From: Pseudofrankia sp. DC12
GTDB lineage: Bacteria; Actinomycetota; Actinomycetes; Frankiales; Frankiaceae
Reading direction: 5' to 3'
Assembly (NCBI RefSeq): GCF_000966285.1
Contig: NZ_KQ031391.1
Span: 5,642,430 to 5,706,429, forward strand
DNA length: 64,000 nt
Positions 19,113 to 27,690 of this stretch are shown piece after piece (position 1 is the first letter of the stretch; every line of letters starts with the position of its first letter). Below the pieces are notes generated by a model. It did not search any database. It was not told where the DNA came from and worked only from the letters and a program-made list of their open reading frames with translations. The translations under genes and the position numbers were made by a program.

Positions 19113-19774
19113 GCCTGTGCCTCGTTCATGTAGTCCTCCAGCACCTGCCGCAGCCGGGCCCGCCCGCGGTGCAGCAGCACCCGCTGGTTGCCGGGTTCGA
19201 TGCCGAGCAGCGCGCAGACCTCGTCGGCTTCCAGCCCCTGCACGTCGCGTAGGTGCACCACGGTGCGCTGCCGGGGCGGCAGCGCGTCGAGGGCGGCGCG
19301 CAGCCGGGTGCGGACCTCGTGGGACAGCAGGGCCGGCTCGGGCAGGTCCCAGGGCCGCGGCGCGGTCGCCCAGTGCCCCGGCCACTCGTCGCCGGGTGGG
19401 CGGAACCGGCTGGGGTCGACCGTCGGGCCGGTCTCGTCCTCGGGAAAGGCACTGCTGAACGGGACGCTGCGGCGCTCGCGCACGCCCCGGCTCCGGGCGA
19501 GATTGAGCAGGATGGCGAACACCCAGGTTCGGAGGCTGGACCGGCCCTCGAACCGGTCGAGGCCGGTCAGCACGGCCAGCCACGTCTCCTGTACGACCTC
19601 CTCGGCCACGGTCCGGCTGGGCACATGGCCCGCCGCGACCGCCAGCATCGCCGGTGCCATCCGGTCGACCAGGTCCGCGAAGGCCGCCTCGTCGCCGGCC
19701 CGCAGCGCCTGCACGACGCGGGCGCCTTCGGTGCCCGGAGCCGGGCCGACCGGCACAGTCCCTCGAACCTCCAC
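19109..19774 (-). CDS. ECF-type sigma-70 factor
   Basis: The product is 221 residues from a GTG at 19774 (weak AGG upstream). Region 2 covers FADLVDRMAP...VAEEVVQETWLAVLTGLDRFEGRSSLRTWVFAILLN, with the -10-recognition helix. A linker of about 50 residues follows. Region 4 reads ALDALPPRQRTVVHLRDVQGLEADEVCALLGI..., the -35-recognition helix. The length fits ECF sigma factors. It is co-translated with its anti-sigma. The target regulon is unknown; the divergently oriented Rieske-GltS gene 195 bp away is one candidate. Confidence 0.93.
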   Translation of the reverse strand: MEVRGTVPVGPAPGTEGARVVQALRAGDEAAFADLVDRMAPAMLAVAAGHVPSRTVAEEVVQETWLAVLTGLDRFEGRSSLRTWVFAILLNLARSRGVRERRSVPFSSAFPEDETGPTVDPSRFRPPGDEWPGHWATAPRPWDLPEPALLSHEVRTRLRAALDALPPRQRTVVHLRDVQGLEADEVCALLGIEPGNQRVLLHRGRARLRQVLEDYMNEAQA

Positions 19775-19969
19775 GAAACGGAACCTAGGCGGCGCCGGGC
19801 CGCGCCACAATCTCCCGCGCCCACCGGGCCGACGGAGATTGTGCGGCGCGGCCTTGGGCGACGCCCCGAGGCGGTCGCTCGCGCGACGTTGTGTGGGGTT
19901 CGGTGTAACGCCTGGCCTTCTGCGACGACTGTGCTGGCGTCCGAGTAGCGCGGTGACGGGGAGGCCCGG

Positions 19970-21724
19970 ATGACGGGTGTGGAGATGGTCGTCGAAACGG
20001 CGGCGGCCGGCGAAGTCGCGGGCGGTGCGACCTGGGAGGTTGTGGTTGCCGACTGGGCGGCGCTGCCGGCGCGGGAGCCCGCCCGGGCGGTGGTGGACGG
20101 CCTCGACCTGGTGGTGGTGCGTCTACGCCCGGATAGCCCGGGGATCGGCGCGCCAACCGCGTTCGGCCCGGACGGTCCCGATGGGCCTGCTGGCGCGCAC
20201 CTGGCTGACGGGGCCGTGGCGGTGTTCGAGGGGCGGTGCCCGCACCGCGGCGCGCTCCTGGCCGACGGCCGGATCGAGGGGCACAGCATCGTGTGCGGCG
20301 TGCACGGCTGGGACTTCCGGCTGGACACCGGGCTGAGTGACTACGACCCTTCGCAGCGGCTGCACCGCTTCCCGGCCCGGGTGCGCGCGGATGGGATGGT
20401 CATGGTCGACCGGCGCGAGCTGGACGCCTACCGGGCGGTGAAACCGCAGACGGCGGTGACCGACGTGTATGCGCGGCTGTTCGTCGACCCGCACCAGGCC
20501 AGTGCGGAGGAGCCGTACGTCGGGGAGATCCACGAGCTGGCGGCGGACGGGCTGAGCAGGCTGGGTCACCACGGCCGGACGGCGGCGATGGGAGTGCCAC
20601 GGACCGAGCTGCCGAAATGGGAGGACCTGCAGATCCTCACCGCGCAGCTGTCCCGCTTTCCGCTGCTGGACGACGAACCGGTCGGCACCGACGTGGTGAT
20701 CGGGCCAGGAGCGGCGCGGCCGTTGCGGCTGGACATTCCGCTGTTCGTCTCCGACATGAGCTTCGGGGCGCTGTCCGCCGAGGCCAAGCGAGCGCTGGCT
20801 ACCGGCGCGGAGGCGGCCGGGACCGCGATCTGCTCGGGCGAGGGCGGGATGCTGCCGGAGGAGCAGCAGGCCTGCTCCCGATATCTCTACGAGCTGGCGT
20901 CGGCGCGGTTCGGCTGGGACGAGGCGCACCTGGCGCGGGTGCAGGCGCTGCACCTCAAGCTCGGGCAGGGCGCGAAGACCGGCACCGGCGGGCACCTGCC
21001 AGGCCACAAGGTGACCGGCCGGATCGCGCAGGTCCGCGGGCTGGCGGAGGGCCAGCCGGCGATCTCGCCGGCCCGGTTCCCGGACTGGCGCTCGCTGGAT
21101 GACGCCCGCGACCTGGTGAACCGGGTGCGCGAGGTCTCCGGGGGCATCCCGGTCGGGGTGAAGATGTCCGCGCAGCACGTGGAGGCCGACCTGGACGCCG
21201 CGCTTTCGCTGGGCGTGGACTACGTGATCCTCGACGGCCGGGGTGGCGGTACCGGTGCCGCACCGACGATCTTCCGAGACAACATCAGCGTGCCGTCGAT
21301 GGCGGCGCTGGCCCGGGCCCGCCGCCATCTCGACCGGGTCGGCGCGGACCAGGTCAGCCTGGTCGCGACGGGCGGGCTGCGCCGGCCCGCGGACTTCGTC
21401 AAGGCACTCGCGCTGGGCGCGGACGCCGTGGCGGTGTCGAACTCCGCGCTGCAGGCCATCGGATGCGTGGGAATGCGCGCCTGCCACACCGACAACTGCC
21501 CGATGGGCATCGCGACCCAGAAGCCGCACCTACGCGCCCGGCTGCCGGTCGAGCGGGCCGCCGCCCAGCTGACCCGGTTCCTGACGTCGTCGGTCGAGCT
21601 GATGGCGGTACTGGCCCGGGCCTGCGGCCACCGGCACCTGTCCGGGTTCAGCGCGGACGATCTGACGAGTTTCAAGCGGGACGTGGCCGACCTGGTCGGC
21701 GTGGCCTACGCCGGCGTCCGCTGA
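19970..21724 (+). CDS. Rieske domain fused to glutamate synthase-like FMN domain
   Basis: The product is 584 residues. An N-terminal Rieske 2Fe-2S domain has CPHRGALL and CGVHGWDF (Cys/His pairs around residues 90-111). Then comes a GltS-type FMN barrel: PLFVSDMSFGALSAEAKRAL, GKTGTGGHLPG-like loop, KMSAQHVEADLDAALSLGVDYV, DGRGGGTGAAP, and a cluster site CVGMRACHTDNCPMGIAT. Classic archaeal-type GltS has ferredoxin domains. Here a Rieske domain may serve as the built-in electron donor. There is no glutaminase domain. The ATG at 19970 directly follows gaggcccgg. The amino donor and acceptor are unknown. Confidence 0.88.
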   Translation: MTGVEMVVETAAAGEVAGGATWEVVVADWAALPAREPARAVVDGLDLVVVRLRPDSPGIGAPTAFGPDGPDGPAGAHLADGAVAVFEGRCPHRGALLADGRIEGHSIVCGVHGWDFRLDTGLSDYDPSQRLHRFPARVRADGMVMVDRRELDAYRAVKPQTAVTDVYARLFVDPHQASAEEPYVGEIHELAADGLSRLGHHGRTAAMGVPRTELPKWEDLQILTAQLSRFPLLDDEPVGTDVVIGPGAARPLRLDIPLFVSDMSFGALSAEAKRALATGAEAAGTAICSGEGGMLPEEQQACSRYLYELASARFGWDEAHLARVQALHLKLGQGAKTGTGGHLPGHKVTGRIAQVRGLAEGQPAISPARFPDWRSLDDARDLVNRVREVSGGIPVGVKMSAQHVEADLDAALSLGVDYVILDGRGGGTGAAPTIFRDNISVPSMAALARARRHLDRVGADQVSLVATGGLRRPADFVKALALGADAVAVSNSALQAIGCVGMRACHTDNCPMGIATQKPHLRARLPVERAAAQLTRFLTSSVELMAVLARACGHRHLSGFSADDLTSFKRDVADLVGVAYAGVR

Positions 21725-21818
21725 CGCCACGCCGCCGGCAGCCCACGCCGCTCCGGCGCGCCCACCTTTCTTTCCTTCTCTTCCTTCGCTGCGGCGGGTC
21801 CAGCCTGCCGGCGCCGAC

Positions 21819-22853
21819 GTGGAGCGGGCAGCGGGGCTGCTGCGCGCTGCCCGCCGGCCGGTGTTCATCGTCGGCCACGGCGCCGCGCAGGCCCGGGAGC
21901 AGGTGCGGGCGCTCGCCGAACGGCTGGGGGCGCCGGTGCTGACGACCTTCCGCGCGAAAGGCCTCGTGCCCGACACGCATCCGCTCGGCGCCGGGGTGCT
22001 TGGCCGCAGCGGGACCCCGGTCGCCAGCTGGCTGATGAGCACCTGTGACCTGCTCGTCGTGGCCGGCGCCTCGTTCTCCAACCACACCGGGATCGCGCCC
22101 TACAAGCCCGTCATTCAGATCGACGACGACCACGCAGCCATAGGCCGGTTCCAGAAGGTCGACGTCGGCCTGCTCGGAGACGCGGCACTCACCCTGGACG
22201 CCCTCGCCGACGCCCTCGGCGCGGCGCCGACCGCCGCCGTCGACCAGCGCGGCGACGTGGCCGAGCGGTGGCGGCTGTGGCGGGCGGAGAAGGCCCGCCG
22301 GGCCGGCGACGACCGTGGCCGCGGCCTCAGCTCCGCCGCCGTGTTCGACGCACTGTCCCGGCACACGCCGGTGGACGCCGTCATGACGGTCGACGTCGGG
22401 AACCATGCCTACTCGTTCGGCCGCTATTTCGAGTCCGCTGGCCGGCCGGTGCTGATGTCGGGCTACCTCGGCTCCATCGGTTTCGGCTACCCCGCGGCAC
22501 TCGGCGCCGCGATGGCCGCACCGGACCGACCGGTGGTCGCTTTCACCGGCGACGGCGGATTCGGCCAGTACCTGGCCGAGGTCACCATCGCCGTGAAGTA
22601 CGGCATCGCCATCAAGCACGTCCTGCTCGACAACGGAACCCTCGGAAAGATCGGCAAGGAGCAGCTGGCCGAGCAGTTCCAGGTCTGGCAGACCAGCCTG
22701 CACAACCCCGACTTCGCCGCCTACGCCCGGCTCTGCGGGGCGCAGGCCAGCTCCGTCCGCCGGCCCGGCGAGCTGGACGACGCCATGGCCGCGCTGTTCA
22801 CCGCCGACGGGCCGGCTCTGGTGCACATACGGACCGACGCCGACCTGCTCTGA
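21819..22853 (+). CDS. ThDP-dependent enzyme lacking the N-terminal PYR domain
   Basis: The product is 344 residues from GTG 21819. It has the central domain of the acetolactate synthase/pyruvate oxidase family (PVFIVGHGAAQAREQVRALAERL; VIQIDDD) and the C-terminal ThDP domain (AFTGDGGFGQYLAEVTIAVKYG...DNGTLGKI), which binds the pyrophosphate and Mg. Family members are about 550 residues. The first about 180 residues, with the PYR half-site and catalytic Glu, are absent. Family-like sequence begins a few codons before the GTG (QPAGAD), after a 27-base pyrimidine tract. This looks like a 5' deletion; a split partner elsewhere is possible. Confidence 0.75.
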   Translation: MERAAGLLRAARRPVFIVGHGAAQAREQVRALAERLGAPVLTTFRAKGLVPDTHPLGAGVLGRSGTPVASWLMSTCDLLVVAGASFSNHTGIAPYKPVIQIDDDHAAIGRFQKVDVGLLGDAALTLDALADALGAAPTAAVDQRGDVAERWRLWRAEKARRAGDDRGRGLSSAAVFDALSRHTPVDAVMTVDVGNHAYSFGRYFESAGRPVLMSGYLGSIGFGYPAALGAAMAAPDRPVVAFTGDGGFGQYLAEVTIAVKYGIAIKHVLLDNGTLGKIGKEQLAEQFQVWQTSLHNPDFAAYARLCGAQASSVRRPGELDDAMAALFTADGPALVHIRTDADLL

Positions 22854-22905
22854 GCGGGCGACAACGACAACCGGCAACAACCAACACGACTCGTGGGGAG
22901 ACGAG

Positions 22906-23625
22906 ATGACCGAGAACATGAGCCAGCACAGCGGTGTCGACGACACCTTCGTCCGTACCCGCGCGGCGCTGCACGCCGTCGCCGAGCATGTGCTGGCCGC
23001 CGCGCGGTACCGCGCCACGGGCCGCATCGGTCTGGTCGTCACCCCGGGTGGGTTCGGTACGCCGCCGTCCGGTGACGAGGGCCGGGTCGTCGCGGTCGAC
23101 GGCACCGACCTGGTCGTCAGGTCCGGCGGCTCGGACGGGGCTTCGGGCTCGGCCGTGACAAGGGCGCCGCTGCGCACGCTGGCCGCTGCCGCGGCGCTCG
23201 CCGGGGTGCCCGCGCCCGGGGGACCGGCCGGCGTCTACCACCTGAACACGCCGTGCGACCCGGATGCGGCGCTGGAGGTCGACCCGGACGCGGCCCGCCG
23301 CATCGCGGACTGGTACACGCTCGGCGATGCGGCGCTGCGCCAGTGGTGCGCCGAGATCGCCGCCGACGAACCCAGCGACATCACGCTCTGGCCCGAGCAC
23401 GCTGACGTCGCGATCCGTGCCGCGGACATCAACTACGGCGCGTCGCCCGGCGACGAGTACGTCGCCGATCCCTACCTCTATGTCGGCCCGCCGGCGCCCC
23501 CGCCGCCCACCGAGGACGGGTTCTGGAACGCGCCCTTCGGGGCCTACCTCACCTGGGACAAGGTGCACTCCGTCGCAGACGCCGTCGACTTCTTCCGCCA
23601 GGGCCGCCGACTCGCCCGGCGCTGA
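22906..23625 (+). CDS. Conserved actinobacterial protein of unknown function
   Basis: The product is 239 residues; the ATG follows GGGGAGACGAG. The N-terminal helical segment (TRAALHAVAEHVLAAARYRATGRIGLVVTPGGFGTP) leads to a C-terminal block with SDITLWPEHADVAIRAADINYGASPGDEY, then PYLYVGPP and FWNAPFGAYL. These blocks recur in many actinobacterial hypothetical proteins. No catalytic motif was assigned. The start lies 52 bp after the ThDP gene in the same direction, so the two may be co-transcribed. Confidence 0.8.
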   Translation: MTENMSQHSGVDDTFVRTRAALHAVAEHVLAAARYRATGRIGLVVTPGGFGTPPSGDEGRVVAVDGTDLVVRSGGSDGASGSAVTRAPLRTLAAAAALAGVPAPGGPAGVYHLNTPCDPDAALEVDPDAARRIADWYTLGDAALRQWCAEIAADEPSDITLWPEHADVAIRAADINYGASPGDEYVADPYLYVGPPAPPPPTEDGFWNAPFGAYLTWDKVHSVADAVDFFRQGRRLARR

Positions 23626-23697
23626 CGCGCGGCGGGCCATCGACGCGCAGCGGCGCCGCCTGACTGCGCATCCCCGTCGATCCCGCCGCCGCGACTG

Positions 23698-24040
23698 ATG
23701 CCGGGCGATGCGGTGCTGCTGCCGACCGGCTCCGAACCCGGGCTAGCAGGGGATCCGGACGGTCCGCTGGAACCTTTCGACCACGCCGCGTCCGCGGCGG
23801 GGCTGGAGAAGGACCTCGGTGTCGGCGTGCTGCTGATGGTCTTCTGCCTGCAGGCCAGGGTCGCCGAGCGCTACCGGCGTCTGGTGGAGGCTGACAGGTA
23901 CAGCGTGCCGCTCCGGCCGTACATCCTGCGCCGGCCGATGTGCCTATCGTGCTCGACGCCGAGAGGGCCCGGGAGGCTCTGCCTTCCGGTGGCCTTCGTG
24001 TGTCCGAGCGGCACCCGGTCAGCCAACGGCTCCGAGATGG
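23698..24040 (+). pseudogene. Frameshifted fragment of an unknown gene
   Basis: From ATG 23698 the frame has strong third-position G/C (DPDGPLEPFDHAASAAGLEKDL, LLMVFCLQARVAERYRRLVEAD). Coding character then jumps to another frame near 23935 (VPIVLDAERAREALPSGGLRVSERH). It appears to be one former protein interrupted by a frameshift and then running into sequence coded on the other strand. The family is unknown. Confidence 0.4.
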
Positions 24041-24389
24041 CTGTGGGCAGGAACGCCAACGTGGTGTCGACGTCGCCGAACCACTCGACGAACCGGGCCG
24101 TGGCCGGCAGCCGGCGCAGGAGGGTGAGCACGCCCGCGACGTCGTCGTCCGGGCGGACCGTCACCTCGAACTGACCTTCCGCCGTCAGCCGCGCCCGGCC
24201 AACCTCGGCGCGCGGCGCCTCGTCGCCGGGGTGGACGGAGCCGGGGAGCCGCTCCGGCTCGGCTGTGTCCGTGTGGCTGGGTGTAGGGCTGAGGGCACTG
24301 TGGCCGGCGCATAGATCCCGACGGGACCCGTCCGGCCCGGGCGAGCGCGGGCTTCCAAATCGGATGCGATATATCACCGTCAACCGCAT
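23871..24389 (-). pseudogene. Possible remnant of an uncharacterised protein (FEVTVRPDDDV motif)
   Basis: Between about 24060 and 24220 on the minus strand, third codon positions are nearly all G or C. The sequence LTAEGQFEVTVRPDDDV...ALLRRLP-like, then TARFVEWFGDVDTTLAFLP, looks like real protein. No convincing start or ribosome site was found, and the 3' end overlaps another coding remnant. A very similar segment (FEVTVQPDDDV) occurs at 57.55 kb. It is either a small intact gene with an unusual start or a fragment. Confidence 0.35.
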
Positions 24390-24392
24390 CCG
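24361..24392. repeat. Perfect 8-bp inverted repeat around gatatatc
   Basis: CGGATGCG (24361-24368) and CGCATCCG (24385-24392) flank 16 bases, overlapping the palindrome gatatatc at 24367-24374. This AT-rich core is unusual for the region. It lies just beyond the 3' end of the PIN-like gene, and could be an operator or an element end. Confidence 0.6.
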
Positions 24393-24401
24393 TTCGTTCG
24401 T

Positions 24402-24611
24402 TCATGAGTGTGCGATCAGTTCGGCGATGTGGGTGCCGATCGCCGAGCGGGCGGTGCTGGCCTCGGCGAGGCAGAGCGCGGGCAGATCCAGCGTGGGGCC
24501 GCCGTCGATGGCGCCGCTGATCAGGCGGGAGAGCTCGCGGCGGTGGTGTTCGCTGCTGGCGGCGCCGAGGCCGGCGGTGAGCGCGAGGTCGTCGAGGACG
24601 TAGCCGGTCAT
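24402..24611 (-). CDS. Short PIN-like protein, possibly truncated
   Basis: The product is 69 residues. It begins GYVLDDLALTAGLG, which resembles the first PIN strand with its Asp, and includes LDLPALCLAEAST, which resembles the PIN Glu helix. It then stops before the second half with the remaining acidic residues (VapC is usually 130-150 residues). It starts in an ATGA overlap with the upstream 100-residue gene, so the pair is translationally coupled. Either a truncated toxin, or a minimal relative that pairs with its neighbour. Confidence 0.6.
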   Translation of the reverse strand: MTGYVLDDLALTAGLGAASSEHHRRELSRLISGAIDGGPTLDLPALCLAEASTARSAIGTHIAELIAHS

Positions 24612-24910
24612 GATCCGGCGCGGTACGCCGTGAGCGCGTCGAGCGCGGCGTGGCCGAGGGTCAGGGCGGGGTCCCGGTCGTCGCCGGGGGCGCGCAGGTC
24701 GGCCGCAACCTGTTCGAGCTGGGTGGCGATCGGCAGTGGTGTCGGGTAGCTGCCGACCGCCTCGCGGATCCAGGCGAGCGCGGCGGCGTGGGCGCCCAGC
24801 ACGTCGACCGACCGGTCGGCAGCCGCGTCTGACGGGCCGAACAGGGCCCTGACCAGCGCGTGCGCTTTGGCACGCTCCTCCTCCGGCGCCACGAGCGCAA
24901 TCGTAGCCAC
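24608..24910 (-). CDS. Small helical protein coupled to the PIN-like gene
   Basis: The product is 100 residues from a GTG at 24910 preceded by GAGAGGGGAG, an excellent ribosome site. The frame runs on upstream but without other signals. The protein is helical and acidic (VAPEEERAKAHALVRALFGPSDAAADRSVDVLGAHAAALAWIREAVGSY in parts) with no recognised domain. Its position and overlap suggest the antitoxin-like partner of the short PIN-like product, although no DNA-binding motif is visible. Confidence 0.6.
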   Translation of the reverse strand: MATIALVAPEEERAKAHALVRALFGPSDAAADRSVDVLGAHAAALAWIREAVGSYPTPLPIATQLEQVAADLRAPGDDRDPALTLGHAALDALTAYRAGS

Positions 24911-25101
24911 AGCCGCTCCCCTCTCCCCGACGCAACCAGACGACAACCCGACGATCGGCCCGCCACCGCGAACGTGACGGAGCCATCCGTGATGGGTCAT
25001 GCAGTACCAGGTTGATCGCGGACGGCTGACGTACCGGGTGCCGCACTTCCAGGAGAGGGGCACTGCCGCCGACCGGGCTGAGCAGCCCGGTCGGCGGACG
25101 C

Positions 25102-25600
25102 TCAGCGAAGGCCGAGCTGAGTCTCCAGCAACTCGCTGTTGAGCGCGACCGTGTCGCCTTCGGTGCGCAGGATCTCGTAGCCGTCGATGTTGAGGATGCG
25201 CTGCGCAGCGAAGCCGCGTTTCCTGGGTGTCGGCCGCCTGGCGGACCTGGGTCGCCAGCATCGCGACGTTGCGGGCGGTCCGCATCTCGCTGACGCCGCT
25301 GATGCCGAAGATGGCCGATGCCCGGCTGCGTGCCTCCGTCCAGGAATCCTCGCGGGGCAGAGGCTCGGCGACGACCCGCGCATCGGCGGGCAGCCGGCGC
25401 AGGCTGGTCAGGTCGACCGGCTCGTCGTGGTGGACGAGCGCGCGGTTGGTCTGCTCGACGAACACCTGGACGACGAGATCCGCGTGCTCGGGCAGGAGCC
25501 CCATCGGCTTCGGGTCGTCGAGCCAGTTCCGAAGGTCGCCGACGGTGACCGGCTTGCCCGCGGCCTCGGCCTCGACGGTCCGGCGGCCGAGATGATCTGC
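25102..25600 (-). pseudogene. C-terminal fragment of a large protein, perhaps PglY/DUF6079-like
   Basis: Two minus-strand frames join to give one plausible protein end. The first reads TVGDLRNWLDDPKPMGLLPEHADLVVQVFVEQTNRAL, then REDSWTEARSRASAIFGIS. After a frameshift near 25215 the second reads AQRILNIDGYEILRTEGDTVALNSELLETQLG and stop. The W-x-DDP...L...EQTNR and E-x-W-x-x-A pattern recalls the C terminus of DUF6079/PglY ATPases of BREX type 2. That is memory-based and uncertain. It is cut off at its 5' side by an ISL3-like transposase fragment. Confidence 0.4.
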
Positions 25601-26060
25601 CCAGTGGTCAGCCGGGTCGCCGGCGTGCTCGGCGCGAGCTGGCACACCGCGCACGACGGCTTCGTGCGGGTCGCCGACCAGGCCGGGATCGTGCTCACCG
25701 ATCCGGTCGAGGCGGCGGAGGCCGACCAGGCCGACCCGCCCGCCGAGGCCGATCGGGAGCCCGCCAACCGGGAGTCCGCTGGTCCGGGGCCGGGCCGGTC
25801 GGTGTCCAGGCCGCTGCCGGAGGTCGGGGTGCTGGGGCTCGACGACCACCGGCGGGGCTCGACGACCACCGGCGGGGCTCGCCGCGCTGGCACCGCGACC
25901 CGGTGACCGGCCGGTCCGTCGCGGACGCCGACCGCTGGCAGACCGTACTGATCGACGCGACCGGCGGCCACGGCCTGCTCGGCGTCGTCGAGGGCCGGGC
26001 CTCCGGCCCAGGTCGTTCCTGGTCGGCGCTCGTGTCGGCGCGGGCCGCCTCTCGGTCGCA
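25590..26060 (+). mobile_element. ISL3-family transposase fragment, frameshifted
   Basis: The plus-strand segment VSRVAGVLGASWHTAHDGFVRVAD (helix-turn-helix) leads to VGVLGLDDHRRG. After a frameshift come SPRWHRDPVTGRSVADADRWQTVLIDATGGHGLLGVVEGR, the start of the ISL3 DDE domain with its first Asp. The frame break coincides exactly with a 20-bp tandem duplication at 25834-25873. The rest of the catalytic domain is missing, so the element is dead. Confidence 0.65.
25834..25873. repeat. 20-bp tandem duplication inside the ISL3 fragment
   Basis: The unit ggggctcgacgaccaccggc occurs twice (25834-25853, 25854-25873), followed by seven bases of a third copy. As 20 is not a multiple of three, the duplication shifts the transposase frame. 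Deleting one copy restores a continuous ISL3-like protein. Confidence 0.9.
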
Positions 26061-26215
26061 GGACCTGTCGGGACGGTGCCGCACTACTGTCGGCGGAGTG
26101 AACGGAATATGGACGACCGCTGGCCGTCGTCAGTTGCCGGCGTCGGCCCTGGCCCTGGACGCCACACCCCGCCCTGTCCATCAGGTCCACACCTGCGCCC
26201 GCCGCCGTGAGTGGC

Positions 26216-27061
26216 ATGGCTGAGCTGGCGAGACCGTCGGAAGCGCCCGGTTCTCGCCGGGCATCGCTGGGGCAGGCGTGGGACTGGCTGTCGTTCGAGA
26301 ACGCCACGGCGAGTCGCAGCCGCTTCCTGGCGGTGCATCTGGCCCTCGAGACGCTGCTCATCATCGTCGGCTTCCAGCTGTATTCGATCATCGCTGACCA
26401 CGCGCCTCGCCACGCCCAGCAGGCACTGGGCCGCACCGACCGGGTGTTGCGGGCCGAGCGCGCGGTCCACCTGTCCCCGGAACTGTGGGTGAACACCTGG
26501 TGGGCGCGGTCCCATCTTCGGGAGACGGTCGGGAACTACTACTACGACGGTCCGCACTTCATTGTGACTGCCTTGGTGCTGACGCTGTTGTTGGTGCTGC
26601 GGCCTCACCGGTACCGGCTGTACCGGGACATTCTGCTGGTCGCGAGCCTGCTGGCGCTGGTCGTGTTCTGGCTCTGCCCGGTCGGACCGCCGCGGCTGCT
26701 GCCCTCGGCCGGGTTCGTCGACACGGTCGCGCGGGTGCGGACATTCGGTGCGGGTGGACAGCATGGGATCACCTCCGCGGAAAACCCTTTCGCCTCAATG
26801 CCATCGCTTCACGTCGGATGGGCGCTGTGGGTAGCGATGGCCAGCCGTGCACTGACGGACAACCGGTTGCTACGTGCCCTGGCGTGGTGTTATCCGGCCC
26901 TCACCACCTTCGTTGTGATAGCGACGGGAAATCATCTTCTGGCGGACGCTGCCGCGGCCGCGGTGCTCCTGCCGCTGTCGAGCGCGCTGGTCCACGTGTG
27001 CCTCGGCGCGAGAGAGACGACGTCACGCGAGCCGGCTCGGCGCGAGGTCGCCAGCGAATGA
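26216..27061 (+). CDS. PAP2-superfamily membrane phosphatase / phosphotransferase
   Basis: The product is 281 residues with about six membrane helices. The phosphatase signature is present as PSLHVGWALW (motif 2 with catalytic His) and GNHLLADAAAA (motif 3). The first motif is degenerate, as in the inositolphosphotransferase (AUR1/Ipt1-like) branch often seen in actinobacteria. It acts on lipid phosphates at the membrane. The ATG at 26216 was preferred to the GTG at 26207. It lies between an ISL3 remnant and an IS5 remnant, whose runoff frame overlaps its 3' end. Confidence 0.88.
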   Translation: MAELARPSEAPGSRRASLGQAWDWLSFENATASRSRFLAVHLALETLLIIVGFQLYSIIADHAPRHAQQALGRTDRVLRAERAVHLSPELWVNTWWARSHLRETVGNYYYDGPHFIVTALVLTLLLVLRPHRYRLYRDILLVASLLALVVFWLCPVGPPRLLPSAGFVDTVARVRTFGAGGQHGITSAENPFASMPSLHVGWALWVAMASRALTDNRLLRALAWCYPALTTFVVIATGNHLLADAAAAAVLLPLSSALVHVCLGARETTSREPARREVASE

Positions 27062-27062
27062 C

Positions 27063-27690
27063 CGGCGGTCTGCGCGCGGCCGAGGGGTTGGTGGTGAGGT
27101 TCGCTATGCCGCGCGTTTGTGCCGACGCGGCGGGGGCAGCCGCGGTAGCGGTCGAGGACATGCCAGTTCTTGAGGACGGCGAATCCTCGTTCGCAGACGG
27201 CGCGGGTGGCCGAGAGGGCGCGGTTCTTCTCCTTGTCGGCGTCGGGTAGTTCGGCGTTCTGGGGTTTCTTGCGGGGGGTGAGGAGCTTTTCGCTCTCGCC
27301 GCCGACGTAGCCCTTGTCGGCGTAAAGGTAGATCGTCTCCGCCTGGTTGATCACGTGGAGGACGTTGTGGGACCTCGCCGCGGAGAGGTCGTGGGTGGAT
27401 CCGGGCAGTCCGTTGGAGATCCAGATCATCCGTCCGTAGGGGTCCATCAGGCCCTGGAGGTTGACGCCGTGGTGTTTGTGTTTGCCGGAGTAGTAGAGCC
27501 TGTTGTGGGCGCGGATCCGGTTGATGCGGATGACGGTGCCGTCGAGGATGAGGAAGTTGCTCCGGCACCAGGCGAAGGCCCAGACGGCGGCGAGCAGGGT
27601 CCGGCCACGGCCGGCGAGCAGCGCGACGGCCTCGTGGACGTAGCGGCACACGGTGGCCACCCCGATCTGGAATCCCTCGGCGAGGGAACG
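27063..27690 (-). mobile_element. IS5-like (DDE_Tnp_4) transposase fragment
   Basis: From LAEGFQIGVATVCRYVHEAVALLA (helix-turn-helix) it reads FLILDGTVIRINRI (first Asp), YLYADKGYVGG (second Asp) and RAVCERGFAVLKNWHVL (Glu), the DDE triad of the IS5/HARBI-like group. The N terminus is cut by a junction to an IS1380-like fragment near 27690. The C terminus runs off into the PAP2 gene. So the coding part is nearly complete but broken at both ends. Confidence 0.8.
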
